DNA of 64,000 nt from Frankia sp. RB7 (GCA_030403585.1 JAUEPE010000029.1:1-64000); one strand, 5' to 3'. Counted from the stretch's first letter, positions 1 to 10,677 are shown. Program-made: numbers and translations. The notes: generated from the sequence alone by a model not told the origin.

Positions 1-157
1 ACTGCTCTGCGCTACACTCTGTCGGCATCGGGGCATCCCATGAATCATCGCAAAGTCCTTCTCGCAAAAGAACTTTCGCTGATTCGCGCCCCGGTGCCCC
101 TCAACTCTGTGAGAAATCCGGGCTAGCATAGCTGCGGCCAGGCTGGGGACAATTGGA

Positions 158-1282
158 ATGCGGTTGATGGTGCTGACTGTGCTTGCGCTGCTGGCTTGGC
201 CTGCGGCACCAAGCTTCGCGCAATCCGGCACATCCGATCGCTCCGTTGCCGACAGGCTGCCGCTATTCGCCAGGAACAACTGCCAGCCGATCCGCGACCC
301 CGGCAATCAATTGTTCTGCGGTGATGCCGAGCTGTCGGCCGCCGCCGAGAAGCTCAACACCGCCATCGAGGCGCGGCTCGCCCGCCTGCCCGATCGCCTG
401 CCTGGCATCGAAGAGAACGCGATCTGGATCCGCCAGCGCAATCTCGGCTGCGGCATCGTCGGCCAGACTGCAATCCGCACTGAGGATTTCGACCGGGTGA
501 AGGCCTGCCTCCTCAAGGTGACCGAGGATCGCGCCGCGATCTTGCGCGATCCGGACTTCGACTGTCTCGCGGCCAACACCGCGGCCGGCGCGCTGATCTG
601 CGCAGACCCGTCGCTGGCGCTGACCGAGACCGAGCTCAACAGCCAGGTGCTCGGCCTGATCGGCAGACTGGACCCGACCGCAGCACGCTTTGCCTTCGCC
701 GAATACGGCCGCTGGACCCGAGAGCGCGATCGCAAGTGCAATCTGGTCGGCAAGGAGAACGTGCCGCTTGGCGAGCTCGAAACCGCGGAGGGGTGTCTCG
801 GCGATTATCTGAAGCGCAAGACCGACGAGATCGCAGCCGCCAAGGGCGATCCGAAAAAGGTGTTCGGCCGCCAGGTTGCAGCCAGGGAGCCCGACACCGA
901 CGCTGTCGATTTCTGCGCCGCGCGCATCCACGCCGCCAATTCGTGCGGCAATTTCCTCCGCATCAACCGCGTCTACGCGCTCGACAGCCAGGTGACGGAT
1001 CAGGAAGTCCAGGTCACCGGCGAAATCGAGATGGTCGTGCTGGCGCCGTTCACCGCCTGCAGCAAGGTCGCCACCACCTGCACCGGTACCTGCTGGGACC
1101 CCGGCACCGGCCGTCCGCAAGCAGGAGCCACCAACAAGGAGCGCTCCGCAGCAGCCTTCAACGTCACGCGCCGCCTGAGGATTCAGCGGACCTTTGCGTT
1201 CGTCAAAGCCGCCGACGGCTGGCGTTGCCGCGAAGACGAGCTTGCGCCGGTGAACTCCGGCACCGCCGGCGGGGGATCGTAG
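158..1282 (+). CDS. Exported LprI-like (DUF1311-type) protein
   Basis: 374 residues. An N-terminal signal peptide (residues 1-22, hydrophobic core LMVLTVLALLAWPAAP, cleavage after SFA) marks it as exported. Two cysteine-containing repeats follow, each with the pattern C..D..L...E..LN (near residues 50-70 and 135-165). This resembles the lysozyme-inhibitor LprI/DUF1311 family, in which short helical modules carry conserved Cys pairs. The C-terminal third (about 250-365) is Cys-rich and looks like a separate beta domain. No catalytic motif is visible. The gene stands alone and converges on the livK-type gene across a perfect hairpin. The family assignment is by pattern only; the function in this organism is unknown. 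Confidence 0.65.
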   Translation: MRLMVLTVLALLAWPAAPSFAQSGTSDRSVADRLPLFARNNCQPIRDPGNQLFCGDAELSAAAEKLNTAIEARLARLPDRLPGIEENAIWIRQRNLGCGIVGQTAIRTEDFDRVKACLLKVTEDRAAILRDPDFDCLAANTAAGALICADPSLALTETELNSQVLGLIGRLDPTAARFAFAEYGRWTRERDRKCNLVGKENVPLGELETAEGCLGDYLKRKTDEIAAAKGDPKKVFGRQVAAREPDTDAVDFCAARIHAANSCGNFLRINRVYALDSQVTDQEVQVTGEIEMVVLAPFTACSKVATTCTGTCWDPGTGRPQAGATNKERSAAAFNVTRRLRIQRTFAFVKAADGWRCREDELAPVNSGTAGGGS

Positions 1283-1283
1283 A

Positions 1284-1310
1284 CCTCTCCCCGCTCTTCG
1301 CGGGGAGAGG
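1284..1310. terminator. Perfect 11-bp hairpin between convergent genes
   Basis: CCTCTCCCCGC (1284-1294), loop TCTTC, GCGGGGAGAGG (1300-1310). It lies just after the stop of the LprI-like gene and just before the stop of the minus-strand livK-type gene. No T-run follows on either strand, so it may be a short member of the CTCCCCGC palindrome family found elsewhere in the window that doubles as a bidirectional transcript end. Confidence 0.5.
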
Positions 1311-1320
1311 CGAAGAAACA

Positions 1321-2520
1321 TCAAAACATCAGATTGTCCTTCACCAGCACCCAGCGGCCGCCCTTGACCTGCTGCACCTGGGTGATGGTGTTGGCGAGGT
1401 GGTCGGTCTTGGAGAATTTGGTCGGCGGCGAGTTGAAGATGTCGAGGAACTTTTCGCCCGACTCGAGCGAGTCCAGCATCTTCTGCCCGGTCAAATCCTT
1501 GCCCGCCTTGTCGGCGTAAAACGCAAACGTCGTCACCGCGTTATAGCCGATGATCGCCTGCGTGTTGGCGTCGGTGCCGAACATCTTCTTGTAGTTGATC
1601 AGCCAGTCGTGGACCTTGCCCTTGGCCGTGTCCTCGTAGGGGATCTCGAAGCCTGAGGCCGCATAGAGGCCCTCGACCGCTTCCTTGCCCAGCGTCGGCA
1701 CCTCCAGCACGTTGGTCGGCGTGGCGCCGAGGAAGGTGACGTCCCAGCCGAGCTTCTTCGCCTCCGACATCGCGCCGATGGTCTCGCGAAGTATGGTGCC
1801 GAGCACGACGAGATCGCAGCCGTCGGACTTCATCTTGGCGACTTGCGCGCTGAAGTCGGAGGCGCCGCGCTTGAAACTCGTCACCGAAACCGGCTGCACC
1901 TTCATCGCGGTGAGCTGCTGATTGAAGCCGTCGAGCACGTTCTTTCCGTACTCATCATCCTGATGCATGATGCAGGGCTTCTGAAAGCCCTTCCACTGCA
2001 TCATGTATTTCAGCGCGGCGCGGGTACTCTCGACGTAAGGCAGCAAATTGTTGAACTTGAGCCGCTCCTGTGGCTTGGCCGGATCGAACTTGAAGGTGAA
2101 TTCGGCCGCCGTCAGCGGAAACAGCTGAAACACGCCGGCCTCGAACAGGATGTCCTGCGCCGCAAGCGTCGGCGCCGATCCCATCGAGCCGATCATCGCA
2201 AAGATCTTGTCGCGCTCGACCATCTTCTGCGTCGCCAGCACGCCCTTCTTCGGATCGTAGCCGTTGTCCTCCAGGATCATCCTGATCTTGCGGCCCTGGA
2301 TGCCGCCGGCGGCATTGATCTCCTCGACCGCCATCTTCATGCCGTTGGAGACCGGCACGCCCCACGTCTTGATCGGACCCGACAGATCCTGATGGGTGCC
2401 GATGACGATCTCGTTGGCCGAGATGCCTTCATTAGTGACCTTGGTTTGCGCTACCGCCGGCAGACAGGTAAGCGCCACCGCGCCCACAGCAAGGCCGAAC
2501 GCTTTCAACGATTTCGACAT
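1321..2520 (-). CDS. Branched-chain amino acid-type ABC transporter substrate-binding protein (LivK family)
   Basis: Periplasmic ligand receptor of a Liv-type importer (Peripla_BP_6 fold). 399 residues from the chosen start, normal for the family. The signal peptide SLKAFGLAVGAVALTCLPAVA is followed by a mature domain beginning near 'ISANEIVIGTHQDLSGP', the typical first strand of this fold. An in-frame ATG exists upstream (2586), but the start at 2520 has a strong GAGGAG ribosome site 6-7 bases away and gives a clean signal peptide. It is the last gene of the run livH-livM-livG-livF-ligase-livK, 73 bases after the ligase. Because a CoA ligase sits in the operon, the ligand is more likely an aromatic or aliphatic carboxylate than an amino acid; that is inference. 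Confidence 0.9.
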   Translation of the reverse strand: MSKSLKAFGLAVGAVALTCLPAVAQTKVTNEGISANEIVIGTHQDLSGPIKTWGVPVSNGMKMAVEEINAAGGIQGRKIRMILEDNGYDPKKGVLATQKMVERDKIFAMIGSMGSAPTLAAQDILFEAGVFQLFPLTAAEFTFKFDPAKPQERLKFNNLLPYVESTRAALKYMMQWKGFQKPCIMHQDDEYGKNVLDGFNQQLTAMKVQPVSVTSFKRGASDFSAQVAKMKSDGCDLVVLGTILRETIGAMSEAKKLGWDVTFLGATPTNVLEVPTLGKEAVEGLYAASGFEIPYEDTAKGKVHDWLINYKKMFGTDANTQAIIGYNAVTTFAFYADKAGKDLTGQKMLDSLESGEKFLDIFNSPPTKFSKTDHLANTITQVQQVKGGRWVLVKDNLMF

Positions 2521-2593
2521 TGACGTCTCCTCCTCAGGCCCATGTTGCACGAAGGGCGTGGCCATCGCTTCTTCGCCGTTTTTCAAACGAGAT

Positions 2594-4432
2594 TCACGCC
2601 ACCGCGCGCGCGAGATACATCGCGTCGATCTCGGCGGCGTAGCGCTTGTTCACGAAATTGCGCTTCAGCTTCATGGTCGGCGTCAGCTCCTCGTCCTCCG
2701 GGGTGAGCTGGCGTTCGATCAGGTAGAATTTCTTGATGGTCTCGACGCGCGCGAAGTTGGCGTTGACGCCTTCGATCTCCTGCCAGATCAGGTCCTGGAT
2801 CTCCCCGGCCCGGCACAGGCTGGCGTAATTGGTGAAGGGGATGTCGTGGTCCTGAGCGAACTTCTCGACATTCTCCTGGTCGATCATCACGAGGCAGGTG
2901 AGATAGGGCCGCTTGTCGCCGATCACGACGGCATCGGAAATGTAAGGCGAGAATTTCAGCTGGTTCTCGATCTCCGACGGCGTGATGTTCTTGCCGCCGG
3001 AGGTGATGATGATGTCCTTCATGCGGTCGGTGACGCGGACGAAACCCTCGTTGTCGATGGTGCCGACGTCGCCGGTGTGCAGCCAGCCGCGGTGATCGAT
3101 CGCCTCCGCCGTCTTCTCGGGCTGGTTCAGATAGCCGATGAACAGGAAGTCGCCTCTAATCAGGATCTCGCCGTCGGGCGATAGCGCGACCTCGCCCCAG
3201 GGCACCGCCGTGCCGACCGAGCCGAGCTTGATGCGCGACCCCGGCATCATGGTCGCGACGCCACAGTTCTCGGTCTGGCCGTAGACCTCGTGGATGTCGA
3301 TGCCGAGCGCGAGATACCAGCGGATCAGATCCGGCGCGATCGGCGCAGCACCGGTGAAGGCGATGCGGCAACGGTCGAGCCCGATCATGCGGCGGATGTT
3401 GCGAAAGGCGAGCTGGTAAGCGACGCGGTTGGCGACACGCAGCGCCAGCGACGGCGCCTTGCCCTCGATCCGGCAATCGACCATGCGGTAGCCGATCGCG
3501 ATGGCGCGGCGATAGACCCATTGCTGGAGCAGCGTCGCATCCTTCAACGCGATGGTGATGGCGGAATAGAATTTTTCCCAGATGCGCGGCACCGCGAGGA
3601 ACACGGTCGGCTGCACCTCGCGCAGGTTGTCCGGCACGGTCTCGGGACTCTCGGCAAAGTTCATCACCGACCCGAGCGCGACCGAGATGTAGTAGCCGCC
3701 GATGCGCTCGGCGACGTGGCAGAGCGGCAGGAAAATCAGCCGGTCCTCGTCCTCGCGCGCCGGAATGAAGTCGTTGGCATGCCGCATCTGGTGCGTGACG
3801 CTGCGGTTGGCATGCATGGCGCCCTTGGGCGGGCCTGTCGTGCCGGACGTATAGACGAGAACGGCGAGATCGCCGGCGTTGCGGCTGTCGATCATCTCCT
3901 GCCACAGCGCCTCGCGGCCGACCATGTAATTGCGGCCGAGCGCGCGGAACTCGTCGAGCGACATCACCATGTCGTCCGAGAAGCCGCTGAGGCCCTCCAT
4001 GTCGAACACGACGATCCGCTGCAGGCTGGGGCAGCGCGCGCGGCAGGCCAGGATCTTGTCGAGCTGCTCCTCGTCCTCGGCGAAGATCACCCGCGTCGCG
4101 GAATCATTGATGAGATACTCGACCTGTGCCGCGGCATCGGTCGGATAGATTCCGGACGAGACCCCACCGGCACACAATATGCCCATGTCGGCATAGACCC
4201 ATTCCGGCACGGCGTTGGCGACGATGGAGGCGACGTCGCCCGGCTTGAAGCCGATCGCATGGAGGGCGTAGGCGATCTCCTTCGAGATTTGCAGCCATTC
4301 GCGCCAGCTCGTCGGCTGCCAGATGCCGAATGTCTTCTCGCGGATCGCAGGCCTGTCGCCGCGCACCTCTGCCGCGCGGAGAAAGCTTCTCGCGATCGTA
4401 TCAGCGACCGTAAGCACCGCCGGTCGGGCCAT
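2594..4432 (-). CDS. AMP-dependent acyl-CoA synthetase / long-chain-fatty-acid-CoA ligase family
   Basis: 612 residues, the length of the large FadD15-like long-chain acyl-CoA synthetases. It activates a carboxylic acid to acyl-AMP and then to acyl-CoA. Visible motifs are the phosphate-binding loop YTSGTTGPPKG (about 194-204), the 'VYGQTEN' acyl/adenine site, 'GWLHTGDVG' with the ribose-binding Asp, and 'DRMKDIIITSGGKNITPSE' with the hinge and catalytic-Lys region. It lies between livF (50 bases upstream) and livK (73 bases downstream) and is presumably co-transcribed, so it probably traps the imported acid as its CoA thioester. The exact substrate cannot be read from sequence. Confidence 0.9.
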   Translation of the reverse strand: MARPAVLTVADTIARSFLRAAEVRGDRPAIREKTFGIWQPTSWREWLQISKEIAYALHAIGFKPGDVASIVANAVPEWVYADMGILCAGGVSSGIYPTDAAAQVEYLINDSATRVIFAEDEEQLDKILACRARCPSLQRIVVFDMEGLSGFSDDMVMSLDEFRALGRNYMVGREALWQEMIDSRNAGDLAVLVYTSGTTGPPKGAMHANRSVTHQMRHANDFIPAREDEDRLIFLPLCHVAERIGGYYISVALGSVMNFAESPETVPDNLREVQPTVFLAVPRIWEKFYSAITIALKDATLLQQWVYRRAIAIGYRMVDCRIEGKAPSLALRVANRVAYQLAFRNIRRMIGLDRCRIAFTGAAPIAPDLIRWYLALGIDIHEVYGQTENCGVATMMPGSRIKLGSVGTAVPWGEVALSPDGEILIRGDFLFIGYLNQPEKTAEAIDHRGWLHTGDVGTIDNEGFVRVTDRMKDIIITSGGKNITPSEIENQLKFSPYISDAVVIGDKRPYLTCLVMIDQENVEKFAQDHDIPFTNYASLCRAGEIQDLIWQEIEGVNANFARVETIKKFYLIERQLTPEDEELTPTMKLKRNFVNKRYAAEIDAMYLARAVA

Positions 4433-4482
4433 GCGCGTCTCCTCGTTGCCGCCTTAACGCAAACTCTTCACCGCCGGGCTTT

Positions 4483-5271
4483 TCATCTCCAAGTCTTCTT
4501 CCTTTTCCAGCGCCGCTCGCCTCGTGCGCCGGCTTCCTTGGCGCCAAGGTAGAACTCCTGGATGTCCTGGGAATGCATCAAGCGGTCGCAGCTGTCGTTC
4601 ATCACGACGCGGCCGATCTCCAGCACGTAGCCATAATGCGCCGTCTCCAGCGCCACGCGCGCATTTTGCTCGACCAGCAGGATCGACATGCCCTGCTCCT
4701 CGTTGACGCGGCGGATGATGGTGAAAATCTCCTTCACCAGGATCGGCGACAGGCCGAGAGACGGCTCGTCGAGCAGCAGCAGCGTCGGCCGGTTCATCAG
4801 CGCGCGGCCGATCGCGAGCATCTGCTGCTCGCCGCCGGAGAGCTGGCCGGCCGGCTGGTTGACGCGCTCCTTCAATCGCGGGAAATAGCCGTAGACCCGT
4901 TCCAGATCCTCCGCCACACCGTCGCGATCGCTGCGCGGATAGGCGCCCATCATCAAATTCTCGCGCACCGAGAGAAACGGGAACACCTCGCGTCCCTCAG
5001 GCGAATGGCTGAGGCCGAGCCGCACGATGCGATCGGCCTCCATGCGCTGGATCGGCTGGCCCATGAACTCGATCGAGCCCTTTTGCGGATCGAGAATGCC
5101 CGAGATGGTCTTCAGCACCGTGGTCTTGCCGGCGCCGTTGGCGCCCAGCAGCGTGACGATGCGGCCGCGCGGCACCTCCAGCGAGATTCCGCGGATCGCC
5201 ATGATCGGCCCGTAATAGCTCTCGATGTTGGAGAGTTTCAGGATGATGTCGGGCGCCGGGGTCGCATCCAT
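4483..5271 (-). CDS. livF: Branched-chain-type ABC transporter ATP-binding protein LivF
   Basis: 262 residues. Cytoplasmic ATPase of the Liv importer. It shows Walker A GANGAGKTT (about 43-51), the signature LSGGEQQ, Walker B LLLLDEPSLGLSP, and the H-loop region replaced by 'VEQNARVAL' as usual in LivF. The C-terminus carries a short basic tail (about 245-262) beyond the usual 'FYLGA' end of the family. The ATG start follows the livG stop by 3 bases, implying translational coupling. Confidence 0.93.
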   Translation of the reverse strand: MDATPAPDIILKLSNIESYYGPIMAIRGISLEVPRGRIVTLLGANGAGKTTVLKTISGILDPQKGSIEFMGQPIQRMEADRIVRLGLSHSPEGREVFPFLSVRENLMMGAYPRSDRDGVAEDLERVYGYFPRLKERVNQPAGQLSGGEQQMLAIGRALMNRPTLLLLDEPSLGLSPILVKEIFTIIRRVNEEQGMSILLVEQNARVALETAHYGYVLEIGRVVMNDSCDRLMHSQDIQEFYLGAKEAGARGERRWKRKKTWR

Positions 5272-5274
5272 GCA

Positions 5275-6033
5275 TCAGGCTCCCAGATACGCGGCGACGA
5301 CATCGGGATGCTCTTGAACTTCAGTGGGCGAGCCCGTCGCCAGCACGCGGCCGTAGTTCAGCGCGATGACACGGTCGGAGACGCGGTTGACCAGCGACAT
5401 GTCGTGCTCGACCATCAGCACGGTGACGCCAAGCTCGCTCTTCATGTCGCGAATCCAGAACGACATGTCGTCGGTCTCCTCGACGTTGAGGCCGGAGGAC
5501 GGCTCGTCGAGCAGGATCAGTTTTGGTTCCGAGCAGAGCGCGCGCGCAAGCTCGATCACCTTGCGCACGCCATAAGGCAGGCCCGAGATCAATTTATCAC
5601 GGTACGGCTCGAGGTCGAGGAACTCGATCACCTGCTCGACCCGGCGGCGGTGCACCTTTTCATTGGCGCGCACGCTCGGCAGGAATAGCAACTCCTGCCA
5701 GAGCTGCGTGGTGGAATGGCGGTGGCGGCCGACCAGGAGATTGGACAGCACCGTCGCGTTCTCGAACAGCTCGATGTTCTGGAAGGTGCGGGCGATGCCG
5801 AGTTTTGCGATATCGTAAGGCGGCTGTTCCGTGATGTCCTGGTTCTCGAAGAAGATGCGACCCGAGGTCGGCCGGTAGATGCGCGAGATCAGGTTGAAGA
5901 TCGAGCTCTTGCCCGCACCGTTCGGCCCGATGATCGAGAGGATCTCGCCCTTCTCGACCGCAAACGACACCGCATCGACGGCCTTCAGGCCCCCGAAATG
6001 CAGCGACAGGTTCTCGGCACGGAAATAGCTCAT
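5275..6033 (-). CDS. livG: Branched-chain-type ABC transporter ATP-binding protein LivG
   Basis: 252 residues, full length for LivG. Walker A GPNGAGKSS (about 37-45), the family-typical degenerate signature 'LPYGVRKVIELARAL', Walker B LILLDEPSSGLN and the H-loop 'VEHDMSLV' are present. It partners LivF in driving the LivHM permease. The start overlaps the livM stop by 4 bases and the stop lies 3 bases from livF, so the four transport genes form one tightly coupled unit. Confidence 0.93.
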   Translation of the reverse strand: MSYFRAENLSLHFGGLKAVDAVSFAVEKGEILSIIGPNGAGKSSIFNLISRIYRPTSGRIFFENQDITEQPPYDIAKLGIARTFQNIELFENATVLSNLLVGRHRHSTTQLWQELLFLPSVRANEKVHRRRVEQVIEFLDLEPYRDKLISGLPYGVRKVIELARALCSEPKLILLDEPSSGLNVEETDDMSFWIRDMKSELGVTVLMVEHDMSLVNRVSDRVIALNYGRVLATGSPTEVQEHPDVVAAYLGA

Positions 6034-7181
6034 CGGTTCCGCTCCGACTTCACGTAGATCTTCTGCCGCTTGAAGGTCGCACGCTTGTAGAGCGGGAACA
6101 GCTGGAAAAAGAGCTTGATCTTCAGCCAGCGGCCGTAGATGCCGAGTGGCTCGAACAGCACGAACAGCATGATGATGATGCCGTAAATCGCGCCCTTCAG
6201 CCCGTTCAGCGAGGCAAAGGCCGCGACCTTGGACTGGATGTTGGCCGCGGTCGCCGTGCCCGCGCCGAACGTCGCAGCGATACCGGCGATGATGCCGGGC
6301 ATGTCGTCTTTCAGATAGGTCAGAAACGGATCGATCATCACGATGAAGATCGCGCCCAGCACCGCGCCGTGCAGGCTGAAGGTGCCGCCGATCAGGATCA
6401 CGATGATGAACTCGATCGAGAGCTGCAGCGTGAACATCTCCGGCGAGATGAAAGAGAGCTTGTGCGCGAACAGCACCCCGGCAAAACCGGTGATCGCCGC
6501 CGAGATTGCAAAGGACTTCACCTTGTACAGCGCGACGTTGACGCCCATGCTGCGCGCCGCGGTCTCGCTGTCGCGGATCGCAACGAAGGCGCGGCCGGTC
6601 GGCGAGCGCAGCAGATTGAGCGTGCCGACGATGGTCAGCACCAGCACGGCAAGGCAGATGAAATAGAAGGTCGGACTGTCGCGCGAGATTGTGACGCCGA
6701 GCAGCGACGGCGCCTTGATCCGCAGGCCCTCATTGCCGTTGGTGACGCTCTCCCACCGCGCCAGAATTTCCTCGACGATGAAGGCGAAGGAGATGGTGGC
6801 GATGACGAGGTAGATGCCCTGGAGCCGCAGCGCGGGAAAACCGACCAGCGCGCCGATCAGGCCGGCCAGGGCGCCTGCGGCAAGGAAGTAGAGCGGGAAC
6901 GGCACATTGTATTTCTGCAAGTACGCAGCCGTGTAGGCGCCGATCGCCAGGAATGCCGCGTGCCCGAGCGAGGCCTGCCCGGTAAAGCCGGTCAGAATCA
7001 GCAGCGCGACGCCGACGGTCGCATAGATGCAGACGAAGACGAGCTGGCTCATCAGATAGCTGGAGAGCACGTAAGGCGCGATCAGCAGCACCGCCAGCAG
7101 CAGACTATAGGAGACGACATAGCCGGAATGCGGGAATAGCCTGATGTCGTCTTCATAGTCGGTCTTGAACAGGAAGCGCAT
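6030..7181 (-). CDS. livM: Branched-chain-type ABC transporter permease LivM
   Basis: 383 residues with about ten hydrophobic membrane segments. It carries the LivM-typical stretch 'LTGFTGQASLGHAAFLAIGA' (about 63-82) and a cytoplasmic coupling motif near 'RDSETAARSMGVNVALYK'. The C-terminus has a 40-residue basic, hydrophilic tail rich in Lys/Arg that goes past the last membrane helix. It begins 4 bases after the livH stop and overlaps livG by 4 bases. Confidence 0.92.
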   Translation of the reverse strand: MRFLFKTDYEDDIRLFPHSGYVVSYSLLLAVLLIAPYVLSSYLMSQLVFVCIYATVGVALLILTGFTGQASLGHAAFLAIGAYTAAYLQKYNVPFPLYFLAAGALAGLIGALVGFPALRLQGIYLVIATISFAFIVEEILARWESVTNGNEGLRIKAPSLLGVTISRDSPTFYFICLAVLVLTIVGTLNLLRSPTGRAFVAIRDSETAARSMGVNVALYKVKSFAISAAITGFAGVLFAHKLSFISPEMFTLQLSIEFIIVILIGGTFSLHGAVLGAIFIVMIDPFLTYLKDDMPGIIAGIAATFGAGTATAANIQSKVAAFASLNGLKGAIYGIIIMLFVLFEPLGIYGRWLKIKLFFQLFPLYKRATFKRQKIYVKSERNR

Positions 7182-7185
7182 GCGT

Positions 7186-8061
7186 TCAGACCTTCTTGCG
7201 GGTGTGAAGGCCGAACAGGCCTTCGGGCTTCAGCAGCAGCACCGCAAGCAGCACGAGGTAGGGCGCGACGTCCTTCCAGCCCTCCGCCAGATAAAACCCG
7301 GCCATGCTCTCGATCACGCCGATCAGCACGCCGCCGACCACCGCGCCGGGGATCGAGCCGAAGCCGCCGAGCACCGCGGCCGGAAACGCCTTCAGCCCGA
7401 GCACGAGGCCGACATTGGAGTGGATGAATGTGATGGGCGCCAGCAGCACGCCGGCGCAGGTCGCGACCGCCGCGCTGATGGCCCAGACGATCGACACCAC
7501 GCGCTTGACGGGAATGCCCATGTAATAGGCCGCCAGCATGTTCTCGGAACTGGCGCGCATCGCGGTGCCGAGCGTGGTCTTGTTGAAGAACAGCCAGAGC
7601 AGCGCGCAGAGAATGACGGTGGCCGCGATCACCGATAGCTTGTCATGGGCAAGAACCAGCGAGCCGATGCGCAGCACGCCCTGACTGAACGGCGTCTCGA
7701 TCTTGAAATCGTCGGTGCCCCAGATCATGCCCGCGACCGAGCGCAGGAAGTAGCCGAGGCCGATGGTGGCCATGATGATCGAGAATTGCGGATAGCCGAG
7801 GATCGGCCGCACCACCACGCGCTCCGCCAGCATGCCGAACAGCGCCATCGCGGCCACCGCACCGGCAAAGCCGATCCAGTAGTTCAGGCCCATCATGCCG
7901 ATGAAGGTGAAGGCGAAGAAGCCGCCGAGCATCATCAGATCGCCCTGGGCGAAATTGACGACCTCGGTGGCCTTGTAGACGAGCACGAACCCGAGCGCGA
8001 TCAGGCCGTAGACACAGCCGAGCGCAACACCACTGACCAGCTGCTGAACAAAATCCAGCAT
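7186..8061 (-). CDS. livH: Branched-chain-type ABC transporter permease LivH
   Basis: First gene of the Liv operon. 291 residues from the chosen start, eight or so membrane helices, beginning 'MLDFVQQLVSGVALGCVYGL', the classic LivH N-terminus. 'EVVNFAQGDLMMLGGFFAF' is the conserved membrane motif and 'RASSENMLAAYYMGI' the coupling loop. The longer frame to 8082 would add seven residues; the start at 8061 is preceded by GGGAGGA and aligns with the family N-terminus. The promoter should lie in 8062-8245, which also separates it from a divergent ABC transporter gene. Confidence 0.92.
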   Translation of the reverse strand: MLDFVQQLVSGVALGCVYGLIALGFVLVYKATEVVNFAQGDLMMLGGFFAFTFIGMMGLNYWIGFAGAVAAMALFGMLAERVVVRPILGYPQFSIIMATIGLGYFLRSVAGMIWGTDDFKIETPFSQGVLRIGSLVLAHDKLSVIAATVILCALLWLFFNKTTLGTAMRASSENMLAAYYMGIPVKRVVSIVWAISAAVATCAGVLLAPITFIHSNVGLVLGLKAFPAAVLGGFGSIPGAVVGGVLIGVIESMAGFYLAEGWKDVAPYLVLLAVLLLKPEGLFGLHTRKKV

Positions 8062-8296
8062 CGCCGCGTCCTCCCGATGCAACCAGCGGTTCTTGACGAC
8101 CGCCTTGCCGCATCTTGTGTCCAGCCGCTACGCAGTCTTTTCGTCGCGTTAGCTGCCATTTGTCCCGGCGCCAATTCAGCCTGAACGCCCGAGCCCTGTC
8201 AACAAACGGTGGCTTGTTAGGTATCTTGCCTTTAGTCCAAGTCGGATGCCGGAATTTGCGCCAGCGCGATTCACCGTGCCGAAACATCTTCAGGTC

Positions 8297-9081
<785 letters not shown>

Positions 9082-9085
<4 letters not shown>

Positions 9086-10608
9086 GCTCGGCGACCGCCC
9101 TCTCCTGGTTTGCCCGTCACGAGCTTCGGCTCGCCTGGCGCGAATGGTTCGCCATGATGACGGGTGGCCGGCGCAGGCGCGCCCGTGCCGCTGTGATCGG
9201 CCTGCTGTTCTTCGCCGCATTGCTGCATGTGCCGGCCTGGGCGGTGATCGGCCGCTTCGCCAATCTGCAACTGCCGCTCGACAAATCCTCGCTAATCGTG
9301 ATTTCGGCTACGATCTTTCTCGCCTGGACCTTGATGCTGTCGCAGGCGATCGAATCCGCGACGCGGGTATTTTACGCCCGCGCCGATCTCGATCTCATCA
9401 TGTCCTCACCGGCGACACTGGCCAACCTGTTCTCGGTGCGCATCGCCGCGATCGCGCTCACCGTCACGACCATGGCGCTGTTGTTCTCGACGCCTTTCAT
9501 CGACGTGCTGGTGATCGGCGGCGGCGCGCGCTGGCTTGCAGCGTTCGGCGTCGTCATCGCGATGGGCCTGTCGGCCGCAGCGATCGCGATTGGCGTCACC
9601 ATCCTGCTGTTTCGCCTGATCGGCCCGGCGCGCACCCGCTTCGTGGCCCAGATCCTGGCCGCGATCATCGGCGCGGGTTTCGTGATCGCGCTGCAGGTCG
9701 CGGCGATCATCTCCTACGGCACGTTGTCGCGCTTCACCATCCTGACGTCGGGCACCCTCGCCGCCCACGCGCCCGACATCGACAGCATCTGGTGGTGGCC
9801 GGCGCGGGCGAGCATGGGCGACGTCGAGGCGCTGCTGTTGCTTCTCGCACTTGGGCTGGTGCTGCTCGGATGCGTCATGGCGATTTTCTCGGGCCGCTTC
9901 GCCGATACCGCGATCGACGCTGCCGCCTACGGCACATCCAGCCGCAAGCACGCGAAGGAACGTCCGTTCCGCGGCGGATCGCGACAGCAGGCGCTGCGGC
10001 GCAAGGAATTCGTGCTGCTCTGTCGCGATCCCTGGCTGATCTCGCAGACCCTGATGCAGCTGCTCTATCTGGTGCCGCCGGCGCTGCTGCTCTGGCGCAG
10101 CTTTGCCGACAGTTCTGCGGCGCTGACGCTGATCTCACCCGTCATCGTGATGGCGGCGGGTCAGCTCGCAGGCGGGCTCGCCTGGCTGACGATCTCCGGC
10201 GAGGACGCCCCCGATCTGGTCGCAACCGCGCCGCTGACGCCCACGAGCGTCATCCGCGCCAAGATCGAGGTGGTGCTGATCGCGATCGCCGTCATCTTCA
10301 GCCCGCTGGTGGCCGCGCTGGCTTTCGCCTCGCCGTTCCAGGCTGCGGTCACGGCCGCCACGCTCATCATCAGTGCGGCCTCCGCCACCGCGATCCAGCT
10401 CTGGTTCCGCGTCCAGGCCCGGCGCAGTCAATTCCGCCGCCGCCAGACCTCGTCGCGGCTTGCGACTTTCGCCGAAGCCTTCTCCTCGATCGGCTGGGCC
10501 GCCACCGCCGCGCTGCTGCTCACGTTGCCCGTCGCCGGCATCGTCAGTGGACTGATCACCGCGGGCCTGGTTGCGATGACCTGGAAGTTCAGCCCGCGCA
10601 GGGAGTGA
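9082..10608 (+). CDS. ABC-2 type transporter permease
   Basis: 508 residues, roughly ten to twelve hydrophobic segments, Arg-rich at the N-terminus (GGRRRRARAAV) before the first membrane helix near 38-55. A cytoplasmic stretch at about 285-310 (YGTSSRKHAKERPFRGGSRQ) precedes 'ALRRKEFVLLCRDPWL', a sequence common in ABC-2 permeases between membrane bundles. It overlaps the ATPase gene by 4 bases and is clearly its partner. The substrate cannot be inferred; no accessory periplasmic protein is encoded nearby. Confidence 0.82.
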
Positions 10609-10623
10609 AGGGCGCCCCCTTGA

Positions 10624-10647
10624 AAGTAAGGAAGAATTGCCTTACTT
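10624..10647. promoter_or_regulatory. Candidate operator of the toxin-antitoxin module
   Basis: Perfect inverted repeat AAGTAAGG (10624-10631), 8-base spacer, CCTTACTT (10640-10647), ending 30 bases upstream of the antitoxin ATG at 10678. AbrB/MazE-type antitoxins commonly bind palindromes in their own promoter; this site is well placed for such autorepression (inference). Confidence 0.5.
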
Positions 10648-10677
10648 ACTCGAGATCTCAAGGATTGAGGGATTCCC

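Noticed and set aside
1..157. Possible gene or promoter at the left edge
   Set aside because: No open frame with coding character and no clear promoter; left unannotated.
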